Below, one piece after another: positions 1 to 6,732 of a DNA stretch of 7,667 nt. How positions within the stretch are numbered: position 1 is the first letter of the stretch; every line of letters starts with the position of its first letter. The notes beneath the pieces were generated by a model. The model worked only from the letters and a program-made list of their open reading frames with translations. It was not told the origin of the DNA and made no database searches. The position numbers and the translations under genes are program-made. The stretch is from Stenotrophomonas sp. (GTDB taxonomy: Bacteria; Pseudomonadota; Gammaproteobacteria; Xanthomonadales; Xanthomonadaceae), in the NCBI GenBank assembly GCA_003484865.1, contig DMZT01000175.1, positions 1 through 7,667 of the forward strand, given 5' to 3'.

Positions 1-882
1 GGCGGCCGCGAGGTCGGCCAGCTGTGGGAGGGCGAGCGCCAGTTCCCGATCAGCCTGCGCCTGTCCGATGCCGACCGCGATCTGCAGCGCCTGCGCACCG
101 TGCCGGTGGGTACGGCCTCAGGCCAGACGGTGACACTGGGAGATGTGGCGGACTTCAACATGGCCAGCGGTGCGATCAACATCTCGCGTGAGAACGCCCA
201 GCGCGTCAAAGCCGTGAGCATCTTCATCGCCGGGCGCGATATGGGCAGCGTCGTTGCCGATATGCGCAAGCAGGTGGATGCCACCATCCAATTGCCAGAA
301 GGCTATCGCATCGACTGGTCCGGCGAGTTCGAGAATCAGCAGCGCGCCATGGCCCGCCTGGGCTGGGTGGTACCGCTGTCGGTGCTGATCATCTTCGTGC
401 TGCTGTTTGATGCCTTCAAGGACGTCACCAGCGCCGCGCTGATCCTGGCCAACGTTCCGCTGGCGATGATCGGCGGCATCCTGGCGTTGCTGCTGACCGG
501 GATTCCGCTGTCGGTGTCGGCGGCGATCGGCTTCATTGCCTTGTTTGGGCAAGCGGTGCTCAACGGCGTGATCATGTTGACGCGATTCGGCCAGCTGCGC
601 GAGCAGGGCATGGCGCTCTACGACGCCGTGGTGCAGGGCGCACTGCAGCGCCTGCGGACGGTGCTGATGACGGCGCTGTTGGCGATGTTCGGCCTGCTGC
701 CGATGGCGACGTCGCATGCGATTGGGGCTGAGACCCAGAAGCCGCTGGCGGTGGTGGTGATTGGCGGGCTGTTGTCGGCGATGTTGCTGACCTTGCTGGT
801 GCTGCCGACGCTGTACTACTGGGTGCATCGTCGACGGGAGCAGCGGCGGGGTGGGGCGGCGATGGAGGCCGAAGCGGTGTAG
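1..882 (+). CDS. Heavy-metal-type RND efflux pump, CzcA/CusA family, C-terminal part (5' end outside window)
   Basis: The frame is open from the left edge and ends at TAG 880-882, giving 293 residues, roughly the last 28% of a family protein of about 1,030 residues. RND pumps are inner-membrane proton antiporters that work with a periplasmic adaptor and an outer-membrane channel. The first ~110 visible residues look like the periplasmic porter/docking region (GGREVGQLWEGERQFPI near the start). About five hydrophobic helices follow, beginning at LGWVVPLSVLIIFVLLF (about residue 120), with GFIALFGQAVLNGVIML in the centre and LLVLPTLYYW near the end. The last two are characteristic of CzcA/CusA-type pumps rather than AcrB-type pumps. 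The visible part does not show the metal specificity, so no symbol is given. It is probably the last gene of a czc/cus-like operon, because a hairpin follows it directly. Family assignment is firm; the substrate is not. Confidence 0.9.
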   Translation, partial: GGREVGQLWEGERQFPISLRLSDADRDLQRLRTVPVGTASGQTVTLGDVADFNMASGAINISRENAQRVKAVSIFIAGRDMGSVVADMRKQVDATIQLPEGYRIDWSGEFENQQRAMARLGWVVPLSVLIIFVLLFDAFKDVTSAALILANVPLAMIGGILALLLTGIPLSVSAAIGFIALFGQAVLNGVIMLTRFGQLREQGMALYDAVVQGALQRLRTVLMTALLAMFGLLPMATSHAIGAETQKPLAVVVIGGLLSAMLLTLLVLPTLYYWVHRRREQRRGGAAMEAEAV

Positions 883-891
883 GTGACGAAT

Positions 892-926
892 GGCCGGGCA
901 GTGTGGGGAGGAGCCATTGCCCGGCC
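892..926 (+). terminator. Stem-loop after the RND pump gene, possible terminator
   Basis: A perfect 9-base inverted repeat (GGCCGGGCA at 892-900 and TGCCCGGCC at 918-926) encloses a 17-base loop. It begins ten bases after the RND stop codon. No T-run follows, so it is not a classical intrinsic terminator. It may still end or protect the upstream transcript. The ATG at 890 lies at the foot of this stem, which argues against that ATG being the start of the next gene. Confidence 0.5.
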
Positions 927-934
927 GGTGGCGC

Positions 935-940
935 TATGAT
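935..940 (+). promoter_or_regulatory. Candidate -10 element for the membrane protein gene
   Basis: TATGAT, one mismatch from TATAAT, lies just after the hairpin and about 34 bases before the ATG at 974. I see no convincing -35 hexamer at the right spacing. A transcript starting near 947 would leave a short leader before the chosen start. The call rests on position and a single hexamer, so it is weak. Confidence 0.3.
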
Positions 941-973
941 CGGCCATCGCAGGGGAAGCGGAGCAGATCAGGA

Positions 974-1705
974 ATGGAGATGATGGCGGAGGCCACGGCA
1001 GCTGGGGTACCGGAAGCTGCGGCAGCAGCTGAAACGGCCGGTTCTGAGCCAGTGCTCAGCTTCTCGTGGCTGCACGACAACGTCGCTGCCTACGTGGCCC
1101 GCAGCCGTTACCCGAAGCCGTCCCGCTTGGAACGTGCATCGCTCTGGATTGGCTTGGGCGCAGCTGGCCTGGGCCTGCTGGCCGGTGCGCTCAGCCCCCG
1201 TGTCATCGCGGAAGCGCCGGCGGCCATGACGCTTTCCATCTGTCTGGGTGTGGAACTGGCCGGCTTTCTGCTGCACCTGCTTCTCACGGCGAAGCGTGAG
1301 CTCCCCCAGGCGCTCAAGTTGCGACGCACGCATGCCGTGGACATGGATTTCAATTTCGCCTACTGGCGATATCTGGTGGGTGAGCTTCGAACGTTCCCGC
1401 GCGCGCAGTGTGAGGAAATGCTTCGCTTCTCAACTGGCTTGCGTCAGCGCATGAACGAGCGCATGGGGCTGGTGTTCGGTGGCATGCAGCATCTTGGGAT
1501 ATTCCCGGTGCTGGTGGCGCTCTATCTACAGTTCCGCAACTGGACGTGGGGCGATTGGGCCGCCGCCTTCGACGTGAACCCTGTTGCGGGCCTGATCATC
1601 TGGATGATGGTGGTGCTGTACGTGGCGGGCTGGATGCTGATCGGGTTGCGAACTCGATTGGACACCTACGTCAGCCTGCTTGAAACCGCGCTTCAGAGGG
1701 AGTGA
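974..1705 (+). CDS. Unrecognised membrane protein with about four transmembrane helices
   Basis: I do not recognise the family. From ATG 974 the product is 243 residues. It has an Ala/Glu-rich N-terminus (about 1-26) and an amphipathic stretch. Hydrophobic helices follow at about 56-74 and 84-106, then a polar ~60-residue segment rich in Arg/Glu, then two more helices near 168-190 and 203-224 and a short C-terminal tail. The frame is open further upstream to an ATG at 890. That extension would be a non-conserved-looking Arg/Gly-rich leader read through the hairpin. AGGA at 970-973 directly abuts ATG 974; ATG codons at 980 and 983 lie at better spacing (6 and 9 bases) and are equally possible starts. 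The gene sits between an efflux pump and a convergent regulator, so its neighbours give no functional clue. The gene looks real from its coherent helix pattern; the function is unknown. Confidence 0.7.
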   Translation: MEMMAEATAAGVPEAAAAAETAGSEPVLSFSWLHDNVAAYVARSRYPKPSRLERASLWIGLGAAGLGLLAGALSPRVIAEAPAAMTLSICLGVELAGFLLHLLLTAKRELPQALKLRRTHAVDMDFNFAYWRYLVGELRTFPRAQCEEMLRFSTGLRQRMNERMGLVFGGMQHLGIFPVLVALYLQFRNWTWGDWAAAFDVNPVAGLIIWMMVVLYVAGWMLIGLRTRLDTYVSLLETALQRE

Positions 1706-1726
1706 TGCATTCATCCAGGCGCGTTT

Positions 1727-2584
1727 TCAATCTTGTAATCGTGTGTCGTGTCCCATCAGTTCAGAGATTTTCCGTGATGCGTCCAGCAACGCCTGGACGT
1801 GTGCTGGCTCTGGCGTTCCGGGCAGGTAGTGGATCGAGCCGATGATCGCCACCGTTCCGAACAGCTCCCCGTTGGCCTGCAGGAGCGGCGCAGCCAGCGC
1901 GTTGACACCGATATAGAGCTCTTCAGGTGCGTCGGCCCAGCCTCGGCGGCGCACCAGCTCGATCTCGGCACGCAATCGATCCGGGTCGGTGATCGTGCGA
2001 GGCGTGCAGGACTGCAGTGGTTGGTCGAGGAACTGCTGGCTAACGCCTTGCGGAGCGAACGCCAGTACCACCTTGCCCTGGGCGACGGTGTTCAGATGGA
2101 ACCGCGTCCCAGGCCGGAGGCTGATCTCCACCGGCGCGGTTCCGCGCAGGAAGTCGATCACCACCACCTCATTGTCCGAGTAGGTGGCAATGACAACCGT
2201 CTGCCCAACCTGGTCGCGCAGGCGCTCAAGCACCGGCTTGGCCAGCGACATCACGTCGAAACGGCTGGTGCAGGCACGCCCCAGCAGGAACATCTGCCAG
2301 CCGACCCGATACTGGTTCGTGCGCGGGTCCTGGCCGACATAGCCGTGCTCGCGCAGCATGCTCAAATGGCGGTGGATGCGGGCCTTGGGCATGCCGAGCA
2401 TTTCAGCAAGACGCGTGACGCCCAGTCCCGCAGGGGCCGCGGCCAGTGCCTCGATCACTTTCAGCGAGACAATGGCGGTGGGAAGCCCTTGTTCAGCGCT
2501 CAGCTCCGCCGCGCCCGATTCGATGACGTCCACGCCTTCGCTGGCATTGATTTCCTTGAGGGCACTGGGCGTATGACGGGGCAT
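1727..2584 (-). CDS. IclR-family transcriptional regulator, probable controller of the adjacent catabolic operon
   Basis: The product has 285 residues, slightly longer than the usual ~250-270 because of an N-terminal extension of about 35 residues. Residues ~36-97 form the winged helix-turn-helix, with the recognition helix around MPKARIHRHLSMLREHGYV (65-83). The rest is the IclR effector-binding domain: LNTVAQGKVVLAF (164-176) and GVNALAAPLLQANGELFGT (226-244) match its conserved blocks. IclR proteins commonly bind aromatic or other organic acids and repress or activate neighbouring catabolic genes. The start at 2584 is supported by AGAAGG five bases upstream (+ strand 2590-2595). The gene lies 64 bases after the cupin gene on the same strand, so the two are probably co-transcribed. 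Palindromes in the divergent promoter region are plausible targets. The family is certain; the effector and target are inferred. Confidence 0.93.
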   Translation of the reverse strand: MPRHTPSALKEINASEGVDVIESGAAELSAEQGLPTAIVSLKVIEALAAAPAGLGVTRLAEMLGMPKARIHRHLSMLREHGYVGQDPRTNQYRVGWQMFLLGRACTSRFDVMSLAKPVLERLRDQVGQTVVIATYSDNEVVVIDFLRGTAPVEISLRPGTRFHLNTVAQGKVVLAFAPQGVSQQFLDQPLQSCTPRTITDPDRLRAEIELVRRRGWADAPEELYIGVNALAAPLLQANGELFGTVAIIGSIHYLPGTPEPAHVQALLDASRKISELMGHDTRLQD

Positions 2585-2610
2585 GGGAACCTTCTGGCGA
2601 ACGTGAGGGA

Positions 2611-2638
2611 CGTGAGGCAGGCGCTAGATTACCTCACG
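2611..2638 (-). repeat. CGTGAGG inverted repeat with an extra direct copy upstream of iclR
   Basis: CGTGAGG at 2611-2617 is mirrored by CCTCACG at 2632-2638 across a 14-base spacer, and another direct copy lies at 2602-2608. The set fills much of the gap between the cupin stop and the iclR ribosome-binding site. It could be a hairpin in the mRNA or a protein-binding site for control of iclR. It has no T-run, so I do not call it a terminator. Confidence 0.4.
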
Positions 2639-2648
2639 GTAAGCAGGG

Positions 2649-3320
2649 TCATGGCAGGTTGATGTATCGCTCTGCGAAAACGCGGTACTGCTGAACCTTC
2701 TTGGCTGCGGCGTCGGCGGCATGAACATAGCGGATGGAACTGCGGCCTTTGACCTGACGAGGAAGCAGGAAGCAGCGGATGAATGTTGTCGATTCGCGCT
2801 CCGTGGTGGGAGCCAGTACCGGTGCGTGGCCCAGTTCGAACCACGCCTCCCCGGCGGGATAGGCATGCGTTTCGCCGAGCGTCTCGATACGGATTTCGCC
2901 ATTCAGGCAGATGCGGATACCCGGTCCTTGATGCACGTGGGTAAGTGCCACTCCGGCCGGCGGGAACTCGACGCGATCGCAGCGCATGAGCCAGCTGAAA
3001 CGCGGATCCAACGTTACTGGCGCCTCCAGTTTCAAGAGGGTTGTGGCCGCAGGCGCCGAGGGCAGGTCGCCGGTACCAGGCTGTCCAGCACCGGTGAGTT
3101 CCCAGCGCCACAGCACCGTTTCCTCGGTGCCATTGATCAGGGTGAGTTCGTCCTGCGCCACAGAAGCGTGGCCTTCGCCGAGCCACTGCCCCTGGTCGTG
3201 CGCGTCGACGGCCAGTCCACCTGACCGCACGTACACCGCACGCGGCAGAGCCGGCAGGTGGATCGGCGGACAGCCTGCCGGCAGGCGGTCTTCGTAGAGG
3301 CGCAGGATGAGATCGGACAT
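2649..3320 (-). CDS. Cupin-domain protein of unknown function
   Basis: The product has 223 residues and no signal peptide. Residues ~118-190 resemble a single conserved cupin barrel: THVHQGPG (His128 and His130 of the HxH pair), then LNGEIRIE (139-146), then PAGEAWFE (155-162) with His165 shortly after. This fits the small-barrel cupin type with the HxHxGPG signature. The usual Glu after the HxH pair is not obvious, so metal binding is likely but not proven. Residues 1-117 show no motif I recognise but contain many predicted strands, perhaps a degenerate second barrel. ATG 3320 has AGGA seven bases upstream (+ strand 3328-3331). The gene diverges from the transporter and catabolic operon and precedes iclR. 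This suggests a role in the same pathway, such as an accessory dioxygenase or isomerase, or in effector handling. That role is inference from context only. Confidence 0.8.
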   Translation of the reverse strand: MSDLILRLYEDRLPAGCPPIHLPALPRAVYVRSGGLAVDAHDQGQWLGEGHASVAQDELTLINGTEETVLWRWELTGAGQPGTGDLPSAPAATTLLKLEAPVTLDPRFSWLMRCDRVEFPPAGVALTHVHQGPGIRICLNGEIRIETLGETHAYPAGEAWFELGHAPVLAPTTERESTTFIRCFLLPRQVKGRSSIRYVHAADAAAKKVQQYRVFAERYINLP

Positions 3321-3345
3321 GGCGTAATCCTTTGGAAGTGTGGGC

Positions 3346-3362
3346 GTATCGTACAGCGATAC
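3346..3362. promoter_or_regulatory. Candidate operator O1, palindrome GTATCG-N5-CGATAC
   Basis: This is a perfect inverted repeat with 6-base arms and a 5-base spacer (TACAG). It lies 26 bases upstream of the cupin start codon, where it would overlap the early transcript or promoter of the leftward cupin-iclR unit. The identical arms and spacing recur at 3417-3433. It is a likely site for a dimeric regulator, most simply the neighbouring IclR protein. Confidence 0.6.
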
Positions 3363-3366
3363 TCGT

Positions 3367-3372
3367 GTATCG
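3367..3372 (+). promoter_or_regulatory. Extra GTATCG half-site next to O1
   Basis: This third GTATCG begins 21 bases, about two helical turns, after the first one at 3346. It also forms an outward palindrome with the right arm of O1 (CGATAC-TCGT-GTATCG, 3357-3372). IclR-family dimers and tetramers often use additional half-sites, so it may extend O1. The same hexamer occurs by chance inside several genes of the window, so a single copy alone is weak evidence. Confidence 0.35.
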
Positions 3373-3401
3373 TATATGTTTCGTTTCTCAAAAATGTGGT
3401 C

Positions 3402-3407
3402 TATAGT
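3402..3407 (+). promoter_or_regulatory. Candidate -10 element of the transporter and catabolic operon
   Basis: TATAGT has one mismatch to TATAAT and would place the transcript start near 3414, just before operator O2. Upstream at about 17 bases there is only a poor -35 (TTTCGT at 3379-3384), which would fit a promoter depending on an activator. The position is consistent with control by a regulator bound at the flanking palindromes. Confidence 0.4.
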
Positions 3408-3416
3408 CGCCCTTCG

Positions 3417-3433
3417 GTATCGATTGCCGATAC
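3417..3433. promoter_or_regulatory. Candidate operator O2, palindrome GTATCG-N5-CGATAC
   Basis: The arms and spacing are identical to O1, with a different 5-base spacer (ATTGC); the two centres are 71 bases apart. O2 lies about ten bases downstream of the candidate -10 and 34 bases before the transporter ATG. A protein bound here would block early transcription, so repression without inducer is the simplest reading. Confidence 0.6.
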
Positions 3434-3454
3434 ATCACAACCGCCAAAAATTCC

Positions 3455-3459
3455 GGAGG
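3455..3459 (+). promoter_or_regulatory. Strong Shine-Dalgarno that fixes the transporter start
   Basis: GGAGG lies eight bases before ATG 3468. The open frame runs upstream to 3258, across the promoter and both palindromes, so this site is the main evidence that translation starts at 3468. Confidence 0.85.
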
Positions 3460-3467
3460 GGGAACAA

Positions 3468-4730
3468 ATGGCCAGTAGTACGTCCACGTCGCCATCAGGC
3501 GACGCCGGCAACAAGCGCTGGTGGCAAGGCGCCACCCAGCAGCAGTGGGGCACCTTCCGGTCGGCCTATCTCGGCTGGGCGCTGGACATCATGGATCTGA
3601 TGCTGTTTGCCATGGTCATCAAGCACGTCAGTGCCGACCTGGGGTTCGACAAGTCCGACGCGGGGATGGTGATGTCCGCCACCCTGCTGGCTACCGCCGC
3701 CGGCGGGCTGCTGTTCGGGTTCCTGGCCGACCGCATGGGGCGCGCCAAGTCGATGATCCTCAGCATCATCTGTTACTCGATCGGCACTGCGTTGTGCGGG
3801 CTCTCCGACACGCTTGGCCAGCTGATGCTGTTCCGGGTCATCGTCGGCCTGGGTGTCGGCGGGGAATGGTCGGCCGGTTCGGCGCTGGTCAGCGAAACCT
3901 GGCCAGCCCAGCACCGCGGCAAGGTGATGGCGTGGATCCAGAGCGCGTTCGCGGCAGGCTATGCGGCGGCGGCCATCGTCGCGGCTGTGGTGGTGCCGAT
4001 GTACGGCTGGCGCTGGGTGTTCGCGGTCGGCCTGCTGCCGGCACTGCTGGCCTTCTACGTGCGCCGTCACGTCAAGGAGCCGGAGATCTGGGTCAACCAG
4101 ACCAGACGGTTGAGCTTCACTGAGACATTGGGCGCGTTGTTCAGTGTCCATCGGCGCAACACGCTGATCGGCCTGGCGTTCACCACGGCAGCCATGTGCG
4201 GCTACTGGGGCCTCTTCACCTGGATCCCGACTTACCTGGCCACGCCGGTCGCCGAGGGCGGTCCGGGATTGGACCTGGTCAAGTCCACGGTGTGGATCGT
4301 GATCATGCAGGTGGGTGCGGCGCTGGGCTACGTCACCTTTGGTTACATCGCCGATCGGCTGGGGCGCAAGAAGGCGTTCCTGATCTTCTTCGCTGGCTCG
4401 GCGCTGTCGGTGCCGTTGTTCGTGATGATCCACACGCCGGGGCTGTTGATGGCATTCGGCATCGTGGTGGCCTAGTTCGGCACTGGCTTCTACAGCGGGT
4501 TCGCTCCCACCTTCGCGGAAATGTTCCCGACGTCCATCCGCGCCACCGCGCAGGGCTTCGTCTACAACGGCGGCCGTGCCATCGCCGCGATCGCACCGGC
4601 GCTGATCGGCTACCTGGCCAACCAGCATGGCGTGGGCAGCGGCTTGCTCGCTACCGCCGGCTTCTTCGCGCTGGCCGGTCTGATCGTGCTGCTGTTCCTG
4701 CCTGAAACCAAGGGCGCGGAACTGACTTGA
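3468..4730 (+). pseudogene. MFS organic/aromatic acid:H+ symporter interrupted by one in-frame amber codon
   Basis: Read through, the frame gives 421 codons, the normal length for a 12-helix major facilitator protein. GFLADRMGRAK (84-94) is the conserved loop between helices 2 and 3, and YIADRLGRKK (293-302) is its repeat between helices 8 and 9. DIMDLMLFAMV in helix 1 and GLGVGGEWSAG in helix 4 resemble acid symporters of the AAHS/SHS type. TAG at codon 336 (4473-4475) falls in helix 10. The same frame then continues without a shift into conserved MFS sequence (FAEMFPTSIRATAQGF, 349-364), two more helices and a normal TGA. As written, the product is 335 residues and lacks about two and a half helices, so it is probably non-functional. 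In context it would import the aromatic or organic acid substrate of the operon. TAC or TAT (Tyr) would be a one-base ancestor. A sequencing error or readthrough cannot be excluded. Confidence 0.85.
4473..4475 (+). other. Premature in-frame TAG within the transporter
   Basis: The context is GTG GCC TAG TTC GGC. Upstream and downstream translation both fit one MFS protein in the same frame, so this is a substitution and not a frameshift. No Shine-Dalgarno or credible restart lies right after it; the next ATG in frame is at 4521, inside conserved sequence, so an independent second protein is unlikely. Confidence 0.95.
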
Positions 4731-4748
4731 TTCACCCTGGAGACTGAC

Positions 4749-4952
4749 ATGCCAATCATCCAAGTAACCCTGGTGCAGGGGCGCGACGAACAGAAGGTGC
4801 AGGCCTTCATCCGCGCGGTAGCCCGCGCTGCACATGAGCAGCTGGGCGCGCCGATGCAGACCATCCGTGTGATGGTCAATGAAGTGCCGCCGCAGCGCTT
4901 CGCGGTGGGCGATGTACTCAAGAGCGATTCCCCGACCGGGGCATCCGCATGA
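4749..4952 (+). CDS. dmpI: 4-oxalocrotonate tautomerase (2-hydroxymuconate tautomerase)
   Basis: This 67-residue protein converts the enol 2-hydroxymuconate to its keto form, 2-oxohex-3-enedioate, in the oxalocrotonate branch of catechol meta-cleavage. It acts as a small cytoplasmic oligomer, a hexamer in the known enzymes. After removal of Met, the catalytic residues of the family are all in register: Pro1, Arg11, Arg39 and Phe50. The length matches the usual 61-70 residues. GGAG lies six bases before the ATG, and the gene starts 18 bases after the transporter stop. Its stop overlaps the next start (ATGA at 4949-4952), indicating translational coupling with the hydratase. The symbol follows the dmp pathway (xylH in the TOL plasmid). 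The enzyme class is nearly certain. Confidence 0.93.
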   Translation: MPIIQVTLVQGRDEQKVQAFIRAVARAAHEQLGAPMQTIRVMVNEVPPQRFAVGDVLKSDSPTGASA

Positions 4953-5743
4953 GCGCCGCCCTGACCCCGGCCGACATCGGCGAGCAGGCCGCGCAGCTGT
5001 ACCGTGCGCTGCGTGAAGGCGCGCCCCTGGACCCGCTCAGCGAGCGCATTGCCGGGCTGCGTATCGAGGACGCCTACGCGATCTCCAGCAACCTGCTCGC
5101 CCGGCGCGTGGCCGACGGTGAGCGCGTGGTGGGCAAGAAGATCGGCGCAACGAGCGCGGCAGTGCAGCGCATGCTCAAGGTGGACCAGCCGGATTTTGGC
5201 TTCCTCACCGACCGCATGGAAGTGCGCAACGGCGGCACGCTGTCGCTTGATGGTCTGATCGCACCACGCGCGGAGGGCGAGATCGCCTTCCACCTCAAGC
5301 GCGACCTGTGCGGGCCTGGCATTACCCATCACGAAGTGATCGCGGCTACCGAGGCGGTTTCGGTGTGTTTCGAGATCGTCGATTCGCGCATTCGTGACTG
5401 GAAGATCGGCATCACCGACACCGTGGCCGACAACGCCTCCGCTGCCGCCTTCGTCCTGGGTGACCAGCGCGTGCCACCCAAGGGCCTGGACCTGGGCACG
5501 CTGGGAATGGTGGTGGAAAAAAACGGCGAGCTCGTCGCGACCGGCGCCGGCGCGGCTGCGCTGGGGTCGCCGATCAACTGCGTGGTGTGGCTGGCCAATA
5601 CGCTCGGCCGCCTCGGCACTTCGCTGAAGGCGGGCGAGGTGATCCTTTCCGGTGCCCTGGTGCCACTCATCCCGGTGCATCGCGGCGACCACATGCGCGT
5701 ACGCATGGGCGCCCTGGGCAGCGCCGACGTGCACTTTGCCTGA
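4949..5743 (+). CDS. dmpE: 2-oxopent-4-enoate hydratase (2-hydroxypenta-2,4-dienoate hydratase)
   Basis: The 264-residue cytoplasmic enzyme adds water to 2-hydroxypenta-2,4-dienoate to give 4-hydroxy-2-oxovalerate. Its metal ligands are conserved: Glu109 and Glu111 in RAEGEIAF and Glu142 in CFEIVDSRI, the same spacing as in MhpD. I prefer hydratase to the homologous 4-oxalocrotonate decarboxylase because [24 protein letters not shown] and SRIRDWKI match XylJ/DmpE as I recall it. The decarboxylase (XylI/DmpH) has a different text at these places, such as GLKMGLTS. Length and ends fit the family. It is coupled to the tautomerase by a four-base overlap and precedes the acetaldehyde dehydrogenase. 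The decarboxylase is a partner enzyme in known pathways and is not in the window. Dmp naming is used; xylJ and mhpD are equivalents. Confidence 0.9.
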   Translation: MSAALTPADIGEQAAQLYRALREGAPLDPLSERIAGLRIEDAYAISSNLLARRVADGERVVGKKIGATSAAVQRMLKVDQPDFGFLTDRMEVRNGGTLSLDGLIAPRAEGEIAFHLKRDLCGPGITHHEVIAATEAVSVCFEIVDSRIRDWKIGITDTVADNASAAAFVLGDQRVPPKGLDLGTLGMVVEKNGELVATGAGAAALGSPINCVVWLANTLGRLGTSLKAGEVILSGALVPLIPVHRGDHMRVRMGALGSADVHFA

Positions 5744-5783
5744 TCCCGCTTCATCCCCCCACGTATCCCCACAGGAGTGCGGT

Positions 5784-6722
5784 ATGACCCTGAAAGTCGC
5801 CATCATCGGTCCCGGCAACATCGGCACCGATCTGATGATCAAAGTAATGCGCAACGGCAGGCACCTGGAAATGGGCGCGCTGGTGGGCATCGACCCCGCC
5901 TCCGACGGCCTGGCCCGTGCGGCCCGGCTCGGCGTCCCTACCATCGCCACCGGCGTGGAAGGGCTGATCGCATCGGAGGTATTTGCCGACATCGACATCG
6001 TTTTCGATGCCACGTCCGCGTCGGCGCATGTCCGCAATGATGCGTTGCTGCGCCAGGCGCGGCCGTCGATCCGGGTCATCGACCTGACCCCTGCGGCCAT
6101 CGGGCCGTACTGCGTGCCCACGGTCAACCTGGAGGCCAACCTGGCCGCGCTGAACGTCAACATGGTCACCTGCGGTGGGCAGGCCACCATCCCAATGGTG
6201 GCCGCCGTCGCCTCGGTGGCCAAGGTGCACTACGCCGAGATCGTGGCGTCCATTGCCAGCCGGTCGGCAGGCCCGGGAACCCGCGCCAACATCGATGAGT
6301 TCACCGAAACCACCTCGCGCGCCATCGAGAGCGTCGGTGGCGCCCGCGCCGGCAAGGCGATCATCGTGCTGAATCCGGCCGATCCGCCGCTGCTGATGCG
6401 CGACACCGTGTATGTGTTGTCCGAGGCCGTCGATACGGCGAAGGTCGAAGCCGCGGTGAGCGAGATGGTGGCGAGGGTGGCTGCGTATGTGCCTGGGTAT
6501 CGTCTCAAGCAGCAGGTCCAGTTCGACGTCATCGACGAACCGCTCAACGTCCCCGGCATCGGCCCCACCACGGGCTTGAAGACCTCCATCTTTCTGGAAG
6601 TGGAGGGCGCTGCTCACTACCTGCCAGCGTACGCCGGCAACCTCGACATCATGACCTCGGCGGCACTGGCCACTGCCGAGCGCATGGCCGCATCGCTGCT
6701 GGCCCAGCCGACAGGCGCCTGA
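5784..6722 (+). CDS. dmpF: Acetaldehyde dehydrogenase (acylating)
   Basis: The enzyme oxidises acetaldehyde with NAD+ and CoA to acetyl-CoA, and in known systems it forms a complex with the aldolase encoded next, channelling acetaldehyde between them. The product has 312 residues, the family's usual length. GPGNIG (9-14) is the Rossmann nucleotide-binding loop. Cys130 in [11 protein letters not shown] is the catalytic thiol. [18 protein letters not shown] (161-178) and [11 protein letters not shown] (284-294) are conserved blocks. ATG 5784 has ACAGGAG upstream with a six-base gap. The open frame extends upstream to 5652, but that part overlaps the hydratase gene and has no family similarity, so 5784 is preferred. 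The gene follows the hydratase by 40 bases with no visible terminator, and ten bases separate its stop from the aldolase ATG. Equivalent names are mhpF and bphJ. Confidence 0.95.
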   Translation: MTLKVAIIGPGNIGTDLMIKVMRNGRHLEMGALVGIDPASDGLARAARLGVPTIATGVEGLIASEVFADIDIVFDATSASAHVRNDALLRQARPSIRVIDLTPAAIGPYCVPTVNLEANLAALNVNMVTCGGQATIPMVAAVASVAKVHYAEIVASIASRSAGPGTRANIDEFTETTSRAIESVGGARAGKAIIVLNPADPPLLMRDTVYVLSEAVDTAKVEAAVSEMVARVAAYVPGYRLKQQVQFDVIDEPLNVPGIGPTTGLKTSIFLEVEGAAHYLPAYAGNLDIMTSAALATAERMAASLLAQPTGA

Positions 6723-6732
6723 GGAGACTCCG

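Noticed and set aside
890..973. Upstream start for the membrane protein at ATG 890
   Set aside because: The ATG lies at the base of the 892-926 stem-loop and upstream of the candidate -10. The extra 28 residues are Arg/Gly-rich with no sign of a real domain.
1799..2662. Open frame of 287 codons on the plus strand opposite iclR
   Set aside because: It is a mirror of the IclR gene, with no recognisable motif and no plausible ribosome-binding site. The IclR reading has all its family blocks.
2664..2669. GTATCG at the 3' end of the cupin gene as an operator half-site for iclR
   Set aside because: Only one arm is present; the matching CGATAC arm at five bases is CGAAAA. The same hexamer appears in several coding regions of the window, so chance is sufficient.
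3258..3467. Upstream extension of the transporter frame
   Set aside because: It crosses the cupin start, the divergent promoter and both palindromes; the strong GGAGG before ATG 3468 fits the known MFS N-terminus.
4521..4730. Independent small protein starting at ATG 4521 after the amber codon
   Set aside because: The sequence is the end of the MFS protein in the same frame, the ATG is inside a conserved loop motif, and there is no Shine-Dalgarno before it.
3495..4835. Open frame of 446 codons on the minus strand opposite the transporter
   Set aside because: The translation is rich in His, Gln, Arg and Asp with no domain, which is typical of an antisense shadow. The plus strand has a clear MFS protein on both sides of the amber codon.
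4610..6223. Long open frame of 537 codons on the minus strand
   Set aside because: It lies antisense to the tautomerase, hydratase and dehydrogenase genes, whose catalytic residues are intact. Its translation is low-complexity, Arg/Ala/His-rich, as expected for the opposite strand of GC-rich genes.
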